From contig CAVRYJ010000031.1 of the NCBI GenBank assembly GCA_963725425.1, forward strand, positions 1 through 64,000: a stretch of DNA of 64,000 nt, given 5' to 3'. The translations under genes and the position numbers were made by a program. Shown piece by piece: positions 9,523 to 18,062 of the stretch; the first letter of the stretch is position 1, and each line of letters opens with the position of its first letter. The notes below the pieces were generated by a model. The model did no database searches, was not told the origin of the DNA, and worked only from the letters and a program-made list of their open reading frames with translations. This DNA comes from Clostridium_I sp963725425 (lineage in GTDB: Bacteria; Bacillota; Clostridia; Clostridiales; Clostridiaceae).

Positions 9523-9531
9523 GCTAATAAT

Positions 9532-10380
9532 TTACTTTGCCACTTGGTTTAAATTAAATCTGATTTTTTTATCAGGTTCGTACAGGTGGTATTTCATATC
9601 ATCAATGTCATCAATATCATCAATAACAAGTTTTATTGAAAGTTTTTCACTCATAGATATATGTATAGCTTCTCGAATTTTATTTTCATTGATTCTAATG
9701 TGTTCTTCATGTGCTTTCAATTTATCTATTAATTTATCGGTATCACGTAGGTCACAGAAACACCTTTTAGATGATAAAATGCCACCACCTATAGGAATGT
9801 AATTTGTACCATCTGATACAGTGAGTACCACATTGCCACCTTGTTCTCGTAAGTTTTTTATTTGTTGACTTGTAAGGTGTTCACCAATAATACAAGTTTT
9901 ATAACGTTCAATACTTTTTGGCCAATTATTGTGTAAAATTTCAATAAACTGGGTATCAACCCATACATCCCGTCCATGTGGGAGTGCTTGAAGAATATAT
10001 GCCTCAGTATCAGTAAACAAAACAAATAGAACATATTTTGTTCTAGTAACCTTGAAATGTAGATGAGTTATCCTCCAATTATCAAACAGAGAGTCATTAT
10101 TATCATTCCAAATTCTAGTGCTTAAATATGGTTTTAAATCCCCACCGGTATTTATTAAGTTTTTTATTTTTATATAATCATTGGCATTTTCAATAGGAAT
10201 AGAAAGTTGTTTTGATTCATACACTATTCGACTCTTATCGCTTAAAATTTTTCGTTTAATATTAAAATATATAATTGTATTTTCTTCCAAAGACTCAGAA
10301 TAGTTATATTCAAACCTTAAAATAGACATTTTCTTTACTAAGTATTCCTTCCAATCTTGATTAAAATCTAATATTATCAT
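9532..10380 (-). CDS. Uncharacterised transposon cargo protein (282 aa)
   Basis: Soluble protein of unknown family. The centre carries a distinctive block: SLFDNWRITHLHF near residue 100, then LFVLFTDTEAYILQALPHG and FIEILHNNWPKSIERY. The HLHF and PHG histidines spaced by a beta-hairpin-like stretch suggest a catalytic or metal-binding core. A glycine-rich IPIGGGI follows and the C-terminus is charged. It is transcribed leftward behind the TIR-like gene but separated from it by a strong terminator, so it has its own promoter. Context suggests a defence or conflict role; the sequence itself does not prove one. Confidence 0.55.
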   Translation of the reverse strand: MIILDFNQDWKEYLVKKMSILRFEYNYSESLEENTIIYFNIKRKILSDKSRIVYESKQLSIPIENANDYIKIKNLINTGGDLKPYLSTRIWNDNNDSLFDNWRITHLHFKVTRTKYVLFVLFTDTEAYILQALPHGRDVWVDTQFIEILHNNWPKSIERYKTCIIGEHLTSQQIKNLREQGGNVVLTVSDGTNYIPIGGGILSSKRCFCDLRDTDKLIDKLKAHEEHIRINENKIREAIHISMSEKLSIKLVIDDIDDIDDMKYHLYEPDKKIRFNLNQVAK

Positions 10381-10448
10381 ATATATTTACCTTCTTATTT
10401 TTTATACTAGTAATACGTACCACAACACATATGTAAAATAGTATAAGA

Positions 10449-10488
10449 TTAATCAAAAACAGCCTATTTCTAGGCTGTTTTTGATTAA
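10449..10488. terminator. Bidirectional rho-independent terminator
   Basis: Perfect 17-bp arms (10449-10465 and 10472-10488) with a 6-base loop, an AGCCT/AGGCT core and flanking A- and T-runs on both sides. It ends the leftward TIR-like gene (stop at 10561) and insulates it from the 282-residue gene. Confidence 0.85.
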
Positions 10489-10560
10489 TCTTTGCAGGTG
10501 TGTGAGTACCCCAAAATACTAGCCTTATTATTTTCACACAAATCGATTTGAAACTTATTA

Positions 10561-11421
10561 TTACAAGTTAAAATCTCCTTCGTTAAGCCAATCCACCTTT
10601 CCATCGATATCAATATCTAACCCCGCAGTTTTTAAGGTATTAATTAAACTGTTTCTTTTTTCAGGCGAATCTATCATTTTAATTACATTCATTCCGGTGA
10701 TATCACTAAAAGGTCTTAAATTATCCCCAAATTCTATTAAAATAGTTCTATCTGGACATCTTCCCATAGCCATTCCTGCTTCATAAATTACATTTGGTCG
10801 TGCTTGAGGTGTTAAATTCATCTCATATTCTTTATCATTTGTTGTAATAAATTCATCTTTTAATTTCGCTTCATCATCAGGTGTTATTAATACAATTACT
10901 GCTTGTGCTGTTGAAAATACAACATCTAATATTTCTCCAGTATATGGTGTTGTTTTTCCAGTCATATTTCTTGCAATATCCCATTCAATTGGATTTAATC
11001 CAATTGAACGCAAAAATGAAAACATCGACCTTTTTATTTTTCCATTTCTCCCATGAACAACAAAAACACTTGTTTTATCCAATATATTTCCCCTCTCAGC
11101 ATCATTTTCATAGTATGCATTTGAATTTTCATATAGTATTCTAAGTTTAGAACTTAATTGTAAAAAAATTTGTTTATCATTCCATCCATTAAATGAATTT
11201 GTTAAATCTATAATACTACTAATAAACTCATCTTTTTCTAAATTTTTCATTTCAAATTGTATAGAAGCTTTCCAATCTTCAAAATCCTCTCCATGCAATA
11301 TTTCTAAAGTTGGAAATCCGCTACTCTTAGTGACTTCAAACTCATTGGAAATTAAATCAATGTCTTCAACAATATTTTTTAAGGACAAATTATTTTTTTC
11401 TTTATTATATTTTTTAATCAT
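10561..11421 (-). CDS. TIR-like nucleotide-binding protein (Cap12/PycTIR type)
   Basis: 286 residues. The C-terminal half is the TIR-like domain of the PF10137 type: VFVVHGRN (119-126), a helix, AVIVLITPDDE (174-184), then ARPNVIYEAGMAMGR (207-221) and a final strand TILIEFGD. Glu214 in YEAG is in the place of the catalytic glutamate of NAD-cleaving TIR effectors of CBASS and Pycsar systems. The N-terminal 115 residues form an acidic helical domain I cannot assign; it may be the sensor. No CD-NTase or Pycsar cyclase lies nearby, so activation by a cyclic nucleotide made here is not supported. Loss of NAD after activation is the inferred role. Its leftward end is closed by the terminator at 10449. 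Confidence 0.8.
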   Translation of the reverse strand: MIKKYNKEKNNLSLKNIVEDIDLISNEFEVTKSSGFPTLEILHGEDFEDWKASIQFEMKNLEKDEFISSIIDLTNSFNGWNDKQIFLQLSSKLRILYENSNAYYENDAERGNILDKTSVFVVHGRNGKIKRSMFSFLRSIGLNPIEWDIARNMTGKTTPYTGEILDVVFSTAQAVIVLITPDDEAKLKDEFITTNDKEYEMNLTPQARPNVIYEAGMAMGRCPDRTILIEFGDNLRPFSDITGMNVIKMIDSPEKRNSLINTLKTAGLDIDIDGKVDWLNEGDFNL

Positions 11422-12015
11422 TCTTACCTCCGTTTCTAAAATAATTTTATTTAATATTTAGTTCTCACTATAGAGAATATTGGAATATATCTAATAATTT
11501 TCTATAGTACCATTATTCTACAAATATATTTAAATTCCTTTAAACAGCAATAGCCTAATAGGTCACTCTTTGGTAACAACCCAGACGCAAAGCCAACGTA
11601 GTTGCATGTATTTATATTTGTGGTGTAGCCAATTAATTACAGAGATGCTGGTACTAGGTCAATTTAGTGTATCAAATAACTATAGTTTTTTGATACACAT
11701 TAAATTCCCAAACGTTTGAATATTTGATTGTGACTTTTTAATATTTTCAGTTAATTGCTGTATAAACCATTTCATTGAAATGCAACGTAAAAAACACCCC
11801 AAAATTCAATTCTGAATAATGCGGTGTTTCTTATGAAATATTTAATTTTTATTATTGTTACGTTAAATATGAAAATTGTAGCTTATTTATTTTTTAAATA
11901 GGTAAAATATCATCATTAACCCATCATCAGCGTTATAAGGTGTAAATCAGATCATATTTAATATAAAATATCACTGTTTTATAAAGTAACGATATTGTCA
12001 ATATTAGCCTTCGTG
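11422..12015. other. Non-coding gap between the TIR-like and PRTase-like genes
   Basis: No open frame with a ribosome site is seen. It holds a leftward terminator (11789-11829) and TTAATTACAGAGATGCT at 11633-11649. The latter matches the left-end candidate at 6481 with one mismatch and could be an older or alternative element end. The promoter for the TIR-like gene must lie near 11430-11560. Confidence 0.5.
11789..11829 (-). terminator. Terminator of the NADAR/PRTase-like operon
   Basis: Read leftward, AAACACC pairs with GGTGTTT followed by T residues. An inner ATTCA/TGAAT stem extends the hairpin. It lies about 190 bases after the stop of the PRTase-like gene. Confidence 0.6.
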
Positions 12016-13068
12016 TTAAAAACCATTATTATTCGCAATCCTAGGAAATAAAGGGTACCATATTCCTAATGGACTATAACTTCCAACGTTAACATCTCCA
12101 TACCATAATGCAAGTGGACAATTATTGGAAATATTCCTATATGTAACGAACATAGCGCCAAATCCAAGAGATTCTAACTTTTGAAATCCAATTGGTCTAA
12201 CAGAATCGCTAGGATTTTCTGCTTTCATTACCAATTTTGCACCAACTTTCAAAAATTCACTTTCCACGATATCTCTAGCTTGCTTTGAAGAAAATAAGCT
12301 CTCTACATTCAAATCATATTTTCTATAAAATTGTCCACTTCTAGCATATTCATCTTCGTTTTTTCTATAATCAATATAGGCTTGTACATTTGCATCTTGA
12401 ACTTCTTTCGGCCATAAAACATCTATTCCATTATCCATGCTATTTTTATAACTATTTAAAGATAGTTGAGCCCAACTTTCCCACTTAATCCCTTTGTCAT
12501 TCAATAACTTATTTACAAATTTTCGTGAATAGTTTGTTCCTTGAGTATACTGTACTATATTATAACTTATCAATTTAGCTCCCGATTTTATATTGTTTTC
12601 ATTTATCCAATCCTTAATATCATACTTGAATCTATTGCCGGTAAAAATACAATCGTCAATATAAAAATACATTTCATTACTTCCACATTCATCAATATTA
12701 ATATTATATGTTTCCATTAATATTTCATTAACTAAATCTAACAAATCATTTTGACTATTTCCATTTTTTTGGATCCTTAAAAAAGTTGTCTTTCTAATAT
12801 TATTCTCGATGTCATTACCAAAAATTCTTGTATCTAGCAATATTGATTCGATACATTTTTTTGCTGTATTTCTCGTTACATATGACTTTTTAAAAATATA
12901 CGTTAATTCTTTCAAAATTATATCTTGATATTGAACATCAAATTGGCTCACCCATTTTTCTATATGATCCTCATCCATTATTAAACCTTGTGACATGTTA
13001 TAATCGCCAATAATCTTTAATAGATTCTGTATTAACTGTTTTCTCATATTTTCTCTCCCACTTTTCAT
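12016..13068 (-). CDS. PRTase-CE-like phosphoribosyltransferase-fold protein
   Basis: 350 residues resembling the PRTase-CE family, phosphoribosyltransferase-fold proteins described from prokaryotic conflict systems. An N-terminal helical part contains KWVSQFD (38-44). The fold core follows: a strand and YIDDCIFTGNR (136-146), an Asp-Asp plus Thr-Gly loop that resembles the PRPP-binding loop of phosphoribosyltransferases. The C-terminus has the RPIGFQKLESLGFGA and CPLALWYG blocks typical of the family. The frame begins immediately after the NADAR stop. An alternative start at 13047 (MRKQL) has the better site, GGGAG. The predicted chemistry is transfer or removal of a ribosyl group on a nucleotide or nucleic acid. 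The strict pairing with a NADAR protein argues that they form one system. Confidence 0.75.
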   Translation of the reverse strand: MKSGRENMRKQLIQNLLKIIGDYNMSQGLIMDEDHIEKWVSQFDVQYQDIILKELTYIFKKSYVTRNTAKKCIESILLDTRIFGNDIENNIRKTTFLRIQKNGNSQNDLLDLVNEILMETYNINIDECGSNEMYFYIDDCIFTGNRFKYDIKDWINENNIKSGAKLISYNIVQYTQGTNYSRKFVNKLLNDKGIKWESWAQLSLNSYKNSMDNGIDVLWPKEVQDANVQAYIDYRKNEDEYARSGQFYRKYDLNVESLFSSKQARDIVESEFLKVGAKLVMKAENPSDSVRPIGFQKLESLGFGAMFVTYRNISNNCPLALWYGDVNVGSYSPLGIWYPLFPRIANNNGF

Positions 13069-13722
13069 TTAATCTTTTAGAAAATTTAACTGTTCATCTT
13101 TATGTTTTGAAATCAAGACGCTATTATTTTCAAGTTTATTTTGTATATTTATTCTTATTGTAGTAATATCATTATCTAAAAGTTTAAAATCTTTTACATT
13201 AAGTGGCTTTAATATAACAACTGTGGATTCAATTTTTATGTACTGTTCCCTTAATTCCATTAAAAGTCTACCTAAAATATTAGCACCAACTAATGTGCCA
13301 TCACTTTGCAATTTAGTTCCCCAAAAATCATCTCTACGAGATTCTTCAACTATAAATTCATCTCCTGTTGTCATCAATAATTCACCAAAAGTATCAAAAT
13401 TGAGCATTAACTTTACTCTTAATACCCACCTCATTACATTTACCCTTATATCATTCCAATCTAATCTAGTTTCCTTAGTATATTTTTTACTTACCATTTT
13501 GGCAGTCATAGGACTTCGTTCGCTTATTATTAATTTTTGAACATTTGATAGATGCGGATATCTACAACATTGGTATAAAGCTTCTGACGTTAAAATTTTT
13601 ATATTTCCTAATTTTATAGGATACCCTGCCGCCATATTAGATAAACCTCCGAAACTTTCATGAGTCTTTCTAAAAACTATGCATTGTTCTTTTATATATT
13701 TTCTAAAATTGTCATTTTTCAT
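13069..13722 (-). CDS. NADAR-domain protein (YbiA-like)
   Basis: 217 residues, of which about 15-160 are a NADAR domain. Diagnostic stretches are FGGLSNM, SEALYQCCRYP (46-56), the SPMTAK helix, a Trp near LDWNDIR, LLMTTGDEFIVEES (115-128), the DDFWG block (131-135) and NILGRLLMELR (148-158). NADAR proteins act on ADP-ribose or N-glycosidic substrates. Some remove ADP-ribose from guanine in DNA as antitoxins to DarT; YbiA relatives act on riboflavin-pathway intermediates. The 55 residues after the domain are not part of it. The gene is first in a two-gene unit with the PRTase-like gene. No DarT gene is in the window, so the partner is probably the PRTase-like protein. Confidence 0.85.
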   Translation of the reverse strand: MKNDNFRKYIKEQCIVFRKTHESFGGLSNMAAGYPIKLGNIKILTSEALYQCCRYPHLSNVQKLIISERSPMTAKMVSKKYTKETRLDWNDIRVNVMRWVLRVKLMLNFDTFGELLMTTGDEFIVEESRRDDFWGTKLQSDGTLVGANILGRLLMELREQYIKIESTVVILKPLNVKDFKLLDNDITTIRINIQNKLENNSVLISKHKDEQLNFLKD

Positions 13723-14176
13723 AATTAAACCTTATAATTATCACTAGAAGTTGGTATGCGTTTTTACAAAATATGTTCAATACTTCCAATATAATCCTTC
13801 CCGTTTTAATTTTATACTTTTTAAAACATATTTACATTAAATCTATTTGTGCACATTTTTGAATGATAAAAAATATTCTCACTATTTATAACTTTATCCT
13901 ATATATATTAATTATATAATATTTACAATATTATTACATAGGATTTGCACTGAAATCATCAATTATTTTTTTAACACCGCATTATTTAATTTTCAAAGAG
14001 CATTATTCGTATTCAAAAGTTATGTCGCTTTATTTTCAATATCTATACTAATGCAGTAAAAATCATTGAACTTTCTTAACCTATTCGTTGTTAATATATC
14101 TACATAGATAAGCTTGTACGCTATTTCTAAAGTTTAATTTAATAGTGGCAACTGTTCCCCCTATTAAATTAATAAA
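13723..14176. other. A/T-rich non-coding gap before the NADAR operon
   Basis: About 450 bases with no supported gene on either strand. It presumably holds the promoter of the NADAR/PRTase-like unit and the end of the tnpABC transcript. I could not pick out a convincing -35/-10 pair or operator. Confidence 0.4.
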
Positions 14177-14365
14177 TTATTTGGCTCTAATCATTTCCCT
14201 TATTTGCTCACAGATATCTTGTTCTGAGTACTCATAAAAATATCCATTTTCATCTATTTTAAGTTCTTTGCCAAATTTCTCTAAAATCAGTTTTTCTGTT
14301 TTTTTAGATATCTTTAGAAGTGATTTTTCTCTTAAATCTTGTATATATTTTTTAGTTACTATCAT
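14177..14365 (-). CDS. Small hypothetical protein after tnpC (62 aa)
   Basis: 62 residues with GGAAA-type ribosome site, starting MIVTKKYIQDLREKS. It is Lys/Glu-rich, probably helical, and ends in CEQIREMIRAK. It lies 54 bases downstream of tnpC in the same direction, where Tn554-type elements often carry a short accessory frame. No domain recognised; it may be a transposition accessory or a regulator of the cargo. Confidence 0.5.
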   Translation of the reverse strand: MIVTKKYIQDLREKSLLKISKKTEKLILEKFGKELKIDENGYFYEYSEQDICEQIREMIRAK

Positions 14366-14418
14366 TTCATTTTCCTTTCATTAATGCAGATGCTAGAACC
14401 ATATTTGTATATATAACA

Positions 14419-14817
14419 CTATATATTTTCATAAAGCTTACCTTGCAATATCTTTAACTGTTCTTTAAGTCTCTTATTTTCTGCTTCTAATTCCTTAATC
14501 TTTTTGTTTTTAGAAGATATAACTATGTCCTTACTTGATGCTGTCATTTCTTTTTTTATATACTTAGATTTCAAAGTACCTACACTTTGATCACGTAATG
14601 TCTCAATGCGTTCTCTAATCACACTATTCTTATATAAATATGCCTTAGATACTCCTGAAACCTGAGAAACAGAATTGAAATTAATATTTCCTTTGTTCTT
14701 TATAATAGTGCGTATACACAAATCTACTTTCTCTACAGTCGCTTTCTTTTTTTCTTCTGCATACTTTATTAAGCCATTAATATTAATATTAGTTTTATTA
14801 CTCATTACGCTCATCAC
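14419..14817 (-). CDS. tnpC: Tn554-type transposition protein TnpC
   Basis: 132 residues, close to the 125 of Tn554 TnpC. An N-terminal helix-turn-helix-like part (FNSVSQVSGVSKAYLYKN) is followed by a leucine-zipper/coiled coil at the C-terminus (KKIKELEAENKRLKEQ). In Tn554 the third gene is not a recombinase but influences orientation and efficiency of transposition. The start overlaps the end of tnpB by about 20 bases, so the two are translationally coupled. Confidence 0.8.
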   Translation of the reverse strand: MMSVMSNKTNININGLIKYAEEKKKATVEKVDLCIRTIIKNKGNINFNSVSQVSGVSKAYLYKNSVIRERIETLRDQSVGTLKSKYIKKEMTASSKDIVISSKNKKIKELEAENKRLKEQLKILQGKLYENI

Positions 14818-16732
14818 CTACATATTCTCGCTTTTTCTTACCTGCCTTATGATATAGTTTACCTTCTTTCAGTACATTCAAAATTGAATTTAATTTATCC
14901 AATGCTATTTCATTTTTTTCAACCCAAACAGTTCTTCCAAAACGTTTGGCTCGTTCTATTTGTTTTTTAGTTTCATCTATTTCAATTTCAAACTCATGTG
15001 TAAATTCAGGACTAGTGCACATGTTACTACATGTTAGGCATGGATTTAACTGATGATTACATTGAACCTTATCAGGTTTAAAACAGTATCCAAGAGGTAT
15101 TCTGACAGCATCAAGATTTTTTCTTATATATTCCCACTCAATCAAATCATTATTTTCAGTACTAGGCTCTAGTTCTTCTAATTTTCCATCACTGATGCTT
15201 ACTCTGAAAAGTCCTGATTTTACAACTTGTTCCCATGATTTTCTCATTGTTGTATCTAACAATTTAGCATATTTTAATGTCATTTCTGGAGTTTCATGAC
15301 CAAGCCATTTTTGAACATGTAGCAAATTCATTCCATTATTTATTAGTTCTACAGCTTTTGTATGCCTAAAAGCATGATTTCTAAAATGGAATACATTTCC
15401 TTCTTCATCTACGATTTTCCTATCAACTGCTAGTTTGTTAAATACTCTAGAAATGTTTCTGGATGAAGGAGGTCTACCCATTCGTTCAGGACTAGTGCTA
15501 ACAAATAAGAATTTATTTGGATTTATTCCTGATTGAAATAAGTTTTTTGCTATTTCCACCTGTCCTTTTATTACAATTGCAACTTCTTCGGTTATAGGTA
15601 TTCTATGATTGATAGTTTTGGTCTTACTTAAATCGGCTACAACATACCATCCGCCATTAACTAGTTCTAAGCACTTACTATATCTCATAGTTAATACATC
15701 TGAAATTCTCATTCCTGTAGCTCTCAATACAATTGCAATAGGGATGTATGTTTTTTTTAAAAACTCAATATTATCATCAAATTGTTGCAATACGTATTCT
15801 GGAATATATTTTTCAGTGCTAAAATTCCAAACTTGCCATTTAGGCATATCTTCTTTAAATAACAATGTGTGAACTGGCTTTACAGGTGATTCGCTATAAT
15901 CAGCAGCTTGTATGTATCCTAAAAATAACTTTAGTTCAATTAAAAAACTCCATACCGCCATTTCAGTATTTTTACTTTTTTTAAATACATCGTTCATATA
16001 TTCTATATATCTTTCAATATCTTCTCTGTCTAACTTGCACAAATCATTCCAGTCTGGATGTCTTTCTGAAATAAAAGTTGAGAATAGTCTCAACTGCCTT
16101 ATTTTTTTCTCACAATATCCAAAACTATATCTATTTAAACATACCCTTAGATAATTTTTAGCTAACTTTTTGAATGCTTGAGGTATATCAACAAATTTAA
16201 AGTAATATTTTGTTGCGACAATTGATATTTTAGATGGGTTTATATTTCTTACATCCCAAATATCTTTCTCAAATTCGTTTCTTATGTCATATTTCTTCAT
16301 ATAATAATTATTTAGGTTTCTGAACAATAATAATATATACCTTATTCGTTCGTCCCCAAATTGCATTTCCTTCATGAAATTTCTTAATTTCAAAGAAATA
16401 TTATCAATATTTAAATCTATAATGCTGTAACAAAATGGATAATTTGAAGATATTAATTGAATCAATTCATTCATTCTCTTAAACTTGTAATCACAACTAA
16501 CGCTCCATCTATAACTTTTTATGTTTTGTTGAATAAAAAACTTAATTTCATTTTTGAAATTTTCATTTTTGAGAATGCTAAATTCTATTAATCCATTTAA
16601 CTTTTTTCCATTTGGATTATATATGTCAAATGATCCTATACTTAAGTCCCAAGTATCATTCAACCATTCACCTTCAAGTTTAATTTCTCTTATAACTTCA
16701 TTTTTTAATAAGCTTTGTTGCTTTGTATCCAA
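14798..16732 (-). CDS. tnpB: Tn554-type tyrosine recombinase TnpB
   Basis: 644 residues (Tn554 TnpB about 630). A long N-terminal region precedes a SAM-like core-binding domain and the catalytic domain: ATGMRISDVLTMRY holds the first Arg, KTKTINHRIP the Lys, HAFRHTKAVE the His-x-x-Arg, WLGHETPEMTLKYAKL the second His and the nucleophilic Tyr. The tail has a cysteine cluster (CFKPDKVQC, CLTCSNMC) that probably binds zinc, as in this subgroup. It works with TnpA to cut and join element ends at a specific site. The gene starts 2 bases after the tnpA stop. Confidence 0.9.
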   Translation of the reverse strand: MDTKQQSLLKNEVIREIKLEGEWLNDTWDLSIGSFDIYNPNGKKLNGLIEFSILKNENFKNEIKFFIQQNIKSYRWSVSCDYKFKRMNELIQLISSNYPFCYSIIDLNIDNISLKLRNFMKEMQFGDERIRYILLLFRNLNNYYMKKYDIRNEFEKDIWDVRNINPSKISIVATKYYFKFVDIPQAFKKLAKNYLRVCLNRYSFGYCEKKIRQLRLFSTFISERHPDWNDLCKLDREDIERYIEYMNDVFKKSKNTEMAVWSFLIELKLFLGYIQAADYSESPVKPVHTLLFKEDMPKWQVWNFSTEKYIPEYVLQQFDDNIEFLKKTYIPIAIVLRATGMRISDVLTMRYSKCLELVNGGWYVVADLSKTKTINHRIPITEEVAIVIKGQVEIAKNLFQSGINPNKFLFVSTSPERMGRPPSSRNISRVFNKLAVDRKIVDEEGNVFHFRNHAFRHTKAVELINNGMNLLHVQKWLGHETPEMTLKYAKLLDTTMRKSWEQVVKSGLFRVSISDGKLEELEPSTENNDLIEWEYIRKNLDAVRIPLGYCFKPDKVQCNHQLNPCLTCSNMCTSPEFTHEFEIEIDETKKQIERAKRFGRTVWVEKNEIALDKLNSILNVLKEGKLYHKAGKKKREYVGDERNE

Positions 16733-16734
16733 CT

Positions 16735-17859
16735 CTATTCAAATCCTTTCATATCAAGATTTAATGTCATATTAGATTTTACTTTTTCCCAATCTTTTCT
16801 TAAATCTTCGTCACTGGGATGGATATACATTTGGAAAGTAGTTTGAAAACTTTTATGTCCCGCTCTCATTCTTAGATGTTCTGCTCCCCATCCACATCGT
16901 CTTAACTCTGTAAGAGATGAGTGCCTAAGCATATGAGGGTTTATACTAAAACATAATTTTTTCTTTAATCTATTAAATAGTGAAACAACATCTTGATATT
17001 CCATTGGTTCATACTTATTTTTTCCTGTAAGCTTAATAAAAACAAAATTTGTATCTACTTCATCACAATGCACTTCAGCAATATAATCCATAAACTCATC
17101 CATTAATTCCTGCGAAACGTCAATTGCTCTAGGACTGTATACATTCTTAATTTCTGCTTTGTTTGTAAGCTCTCCACGATCTCTTATAAATATTTTTGTT
17201 TCTGATATATTAAAGTCTTCTATCCACAGACTCAAGGCTTCGCCTATTCTCATAGAACTTTCCCATAAAAGTTTAACAAGAAATAAATCTCTTTTATTTG
17301 TACAACTTTCCATTAACAGTTTAATCTGCTCACGCTCTAATATTTTAGGTTTTATTTTAGGAACTTTTAATTTAATAATGTTAGTTTTAAACATCTTATT
17401 TTTGTTTATATGATATAAAAAACCTTTAAAACCCTTCTGCGAATATGGAGAAAATCTCTTAAGTTTTTCGGACATTTGATTTTTATAATTTTCATGTCTC
17501 ATTATATAGTCATAAAATATTAATACTGTATTAAGAATTGCGTTTATTGTTCTAGCGCACCGTTTACTTTCTTGTACTCCAATATATATAACTTTAATAC
17601 TTTCTTTTGGCATCTGTAGCCAGCCGACAAAATTGGCAATGTCATCAATACTAACATCTAAATAATCTATTTTTAATTGCTCTAGAAATTCAAAATATAG
17701 TTTCAAATGGTAACTATATGTTCTTAGAGTATTTCTAGCAGCGCCTGTATTGTCTCTATATTTTAAAAATTTGACTACAGGTGTAATAATCTTCGCTTCA
17801 TTATTTACTAATATATATCTTTCTTTTCCATCTCCTTTTATGACTGGTTCTACTCTCAT
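16735..17859 (-). CDS. tnpA: Tn554-type tyrosine recombinase TnpA
   Basis: 374 residues (Tn554 TnpA about 361). The N-terminal SAM-like core-binding domain includes TGAARNTLRTYSYHLK. The catalytic domain has SSMRIGEALSLW (Arg), HMLRHSSLTELRR (His-x-x-Arg), AGHKSFQTTFQMYIH (His and the Tyr nucleophile). It is the first gene of the tnpABC unit and lies about 100 bases from the presumed right end of the element, as in Tn554. All catalytic residues are present, so the element may still move. Confidence 0.9.
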   Translation of the reverse strand: MRVEPVIKGDGKERYILVNNEAKIITPVVKFLKYRDNTGAARNTLRTYSYHLKLYFEFLEQLKIDYLDVSIDDIANFVGWLQMPKESIKVIYIGVQESKRCARTINAILNTVLIFYDYIMRHENYKNQMSEKLKRFSPYSQKGFKGFLYHINKNKMFKTNIIKLKVPKIKPKILEREQIKLLMESCTNKRDLFLVKLLWESSMRIGEALSLWIEDFNISETKIFIRDRGELTNKAEIKNVYSPRAIDVSQELMDEFMDYIAEVHCDEVDTNFVFIKLTGKNKYEPMEYQDVVSLFNRLKKKLCFSINPHMLRHSSLTELRRCGWGAEHLRMRAGHKSFQTTFQMYIHPSDEDLRKDWEKVKSNMTLNLDMKGFE

Positions 17860-17883
17860 AACATCATCTCACTTTTCTTTTCA

Positions 17884-17998
17884 TATACTTTAAATTCTAT
17901 ATTATTAAAGTATAGTTATTTAATATTCAACGATATTATGATGTGTATTTTTATAACTTTATATACTATGAATACTACTATTTTTAAAGGTATAGTTA
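17884..17998. mobile_element. Candidate right end of the Tn554-type element
   Basis: Upstream of tnpA are an inverted repeat TATACTTTAA (17884-17893) / TTAAAGTATA (17905-17914) and then 17964-17998, which matches 6449-6483 at 29 of 35 positions. These ATAGT/ACTAT-rich repeats are plausible TnpA/TnpB binding sites. With the left candidate they would delimit an element of about 11.5 kb. Confidence 0.5.
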
Positions 17999-18062
17999 GT
18001 TTTCAAATTGTTCATTTGTAAAATCACATTTTTTACCTGGTACTTTGCTTAAAATTTGATGT

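Noticed and set aside
10561..13722. A complete CBASS, Pycsar or Thoeris system
   Set aside because: Only the TIR-like effector matches; there is no CD-NTase, Pycsar cyclase, ThsA/ThsB pair or other required gene.
13069..13722. DarT-NADAR toxin/antitoxin pair
   Set aside because: No DarT-type ADP-ribosyltransferase is present next to the NADAR gene or elsewhere in the element.
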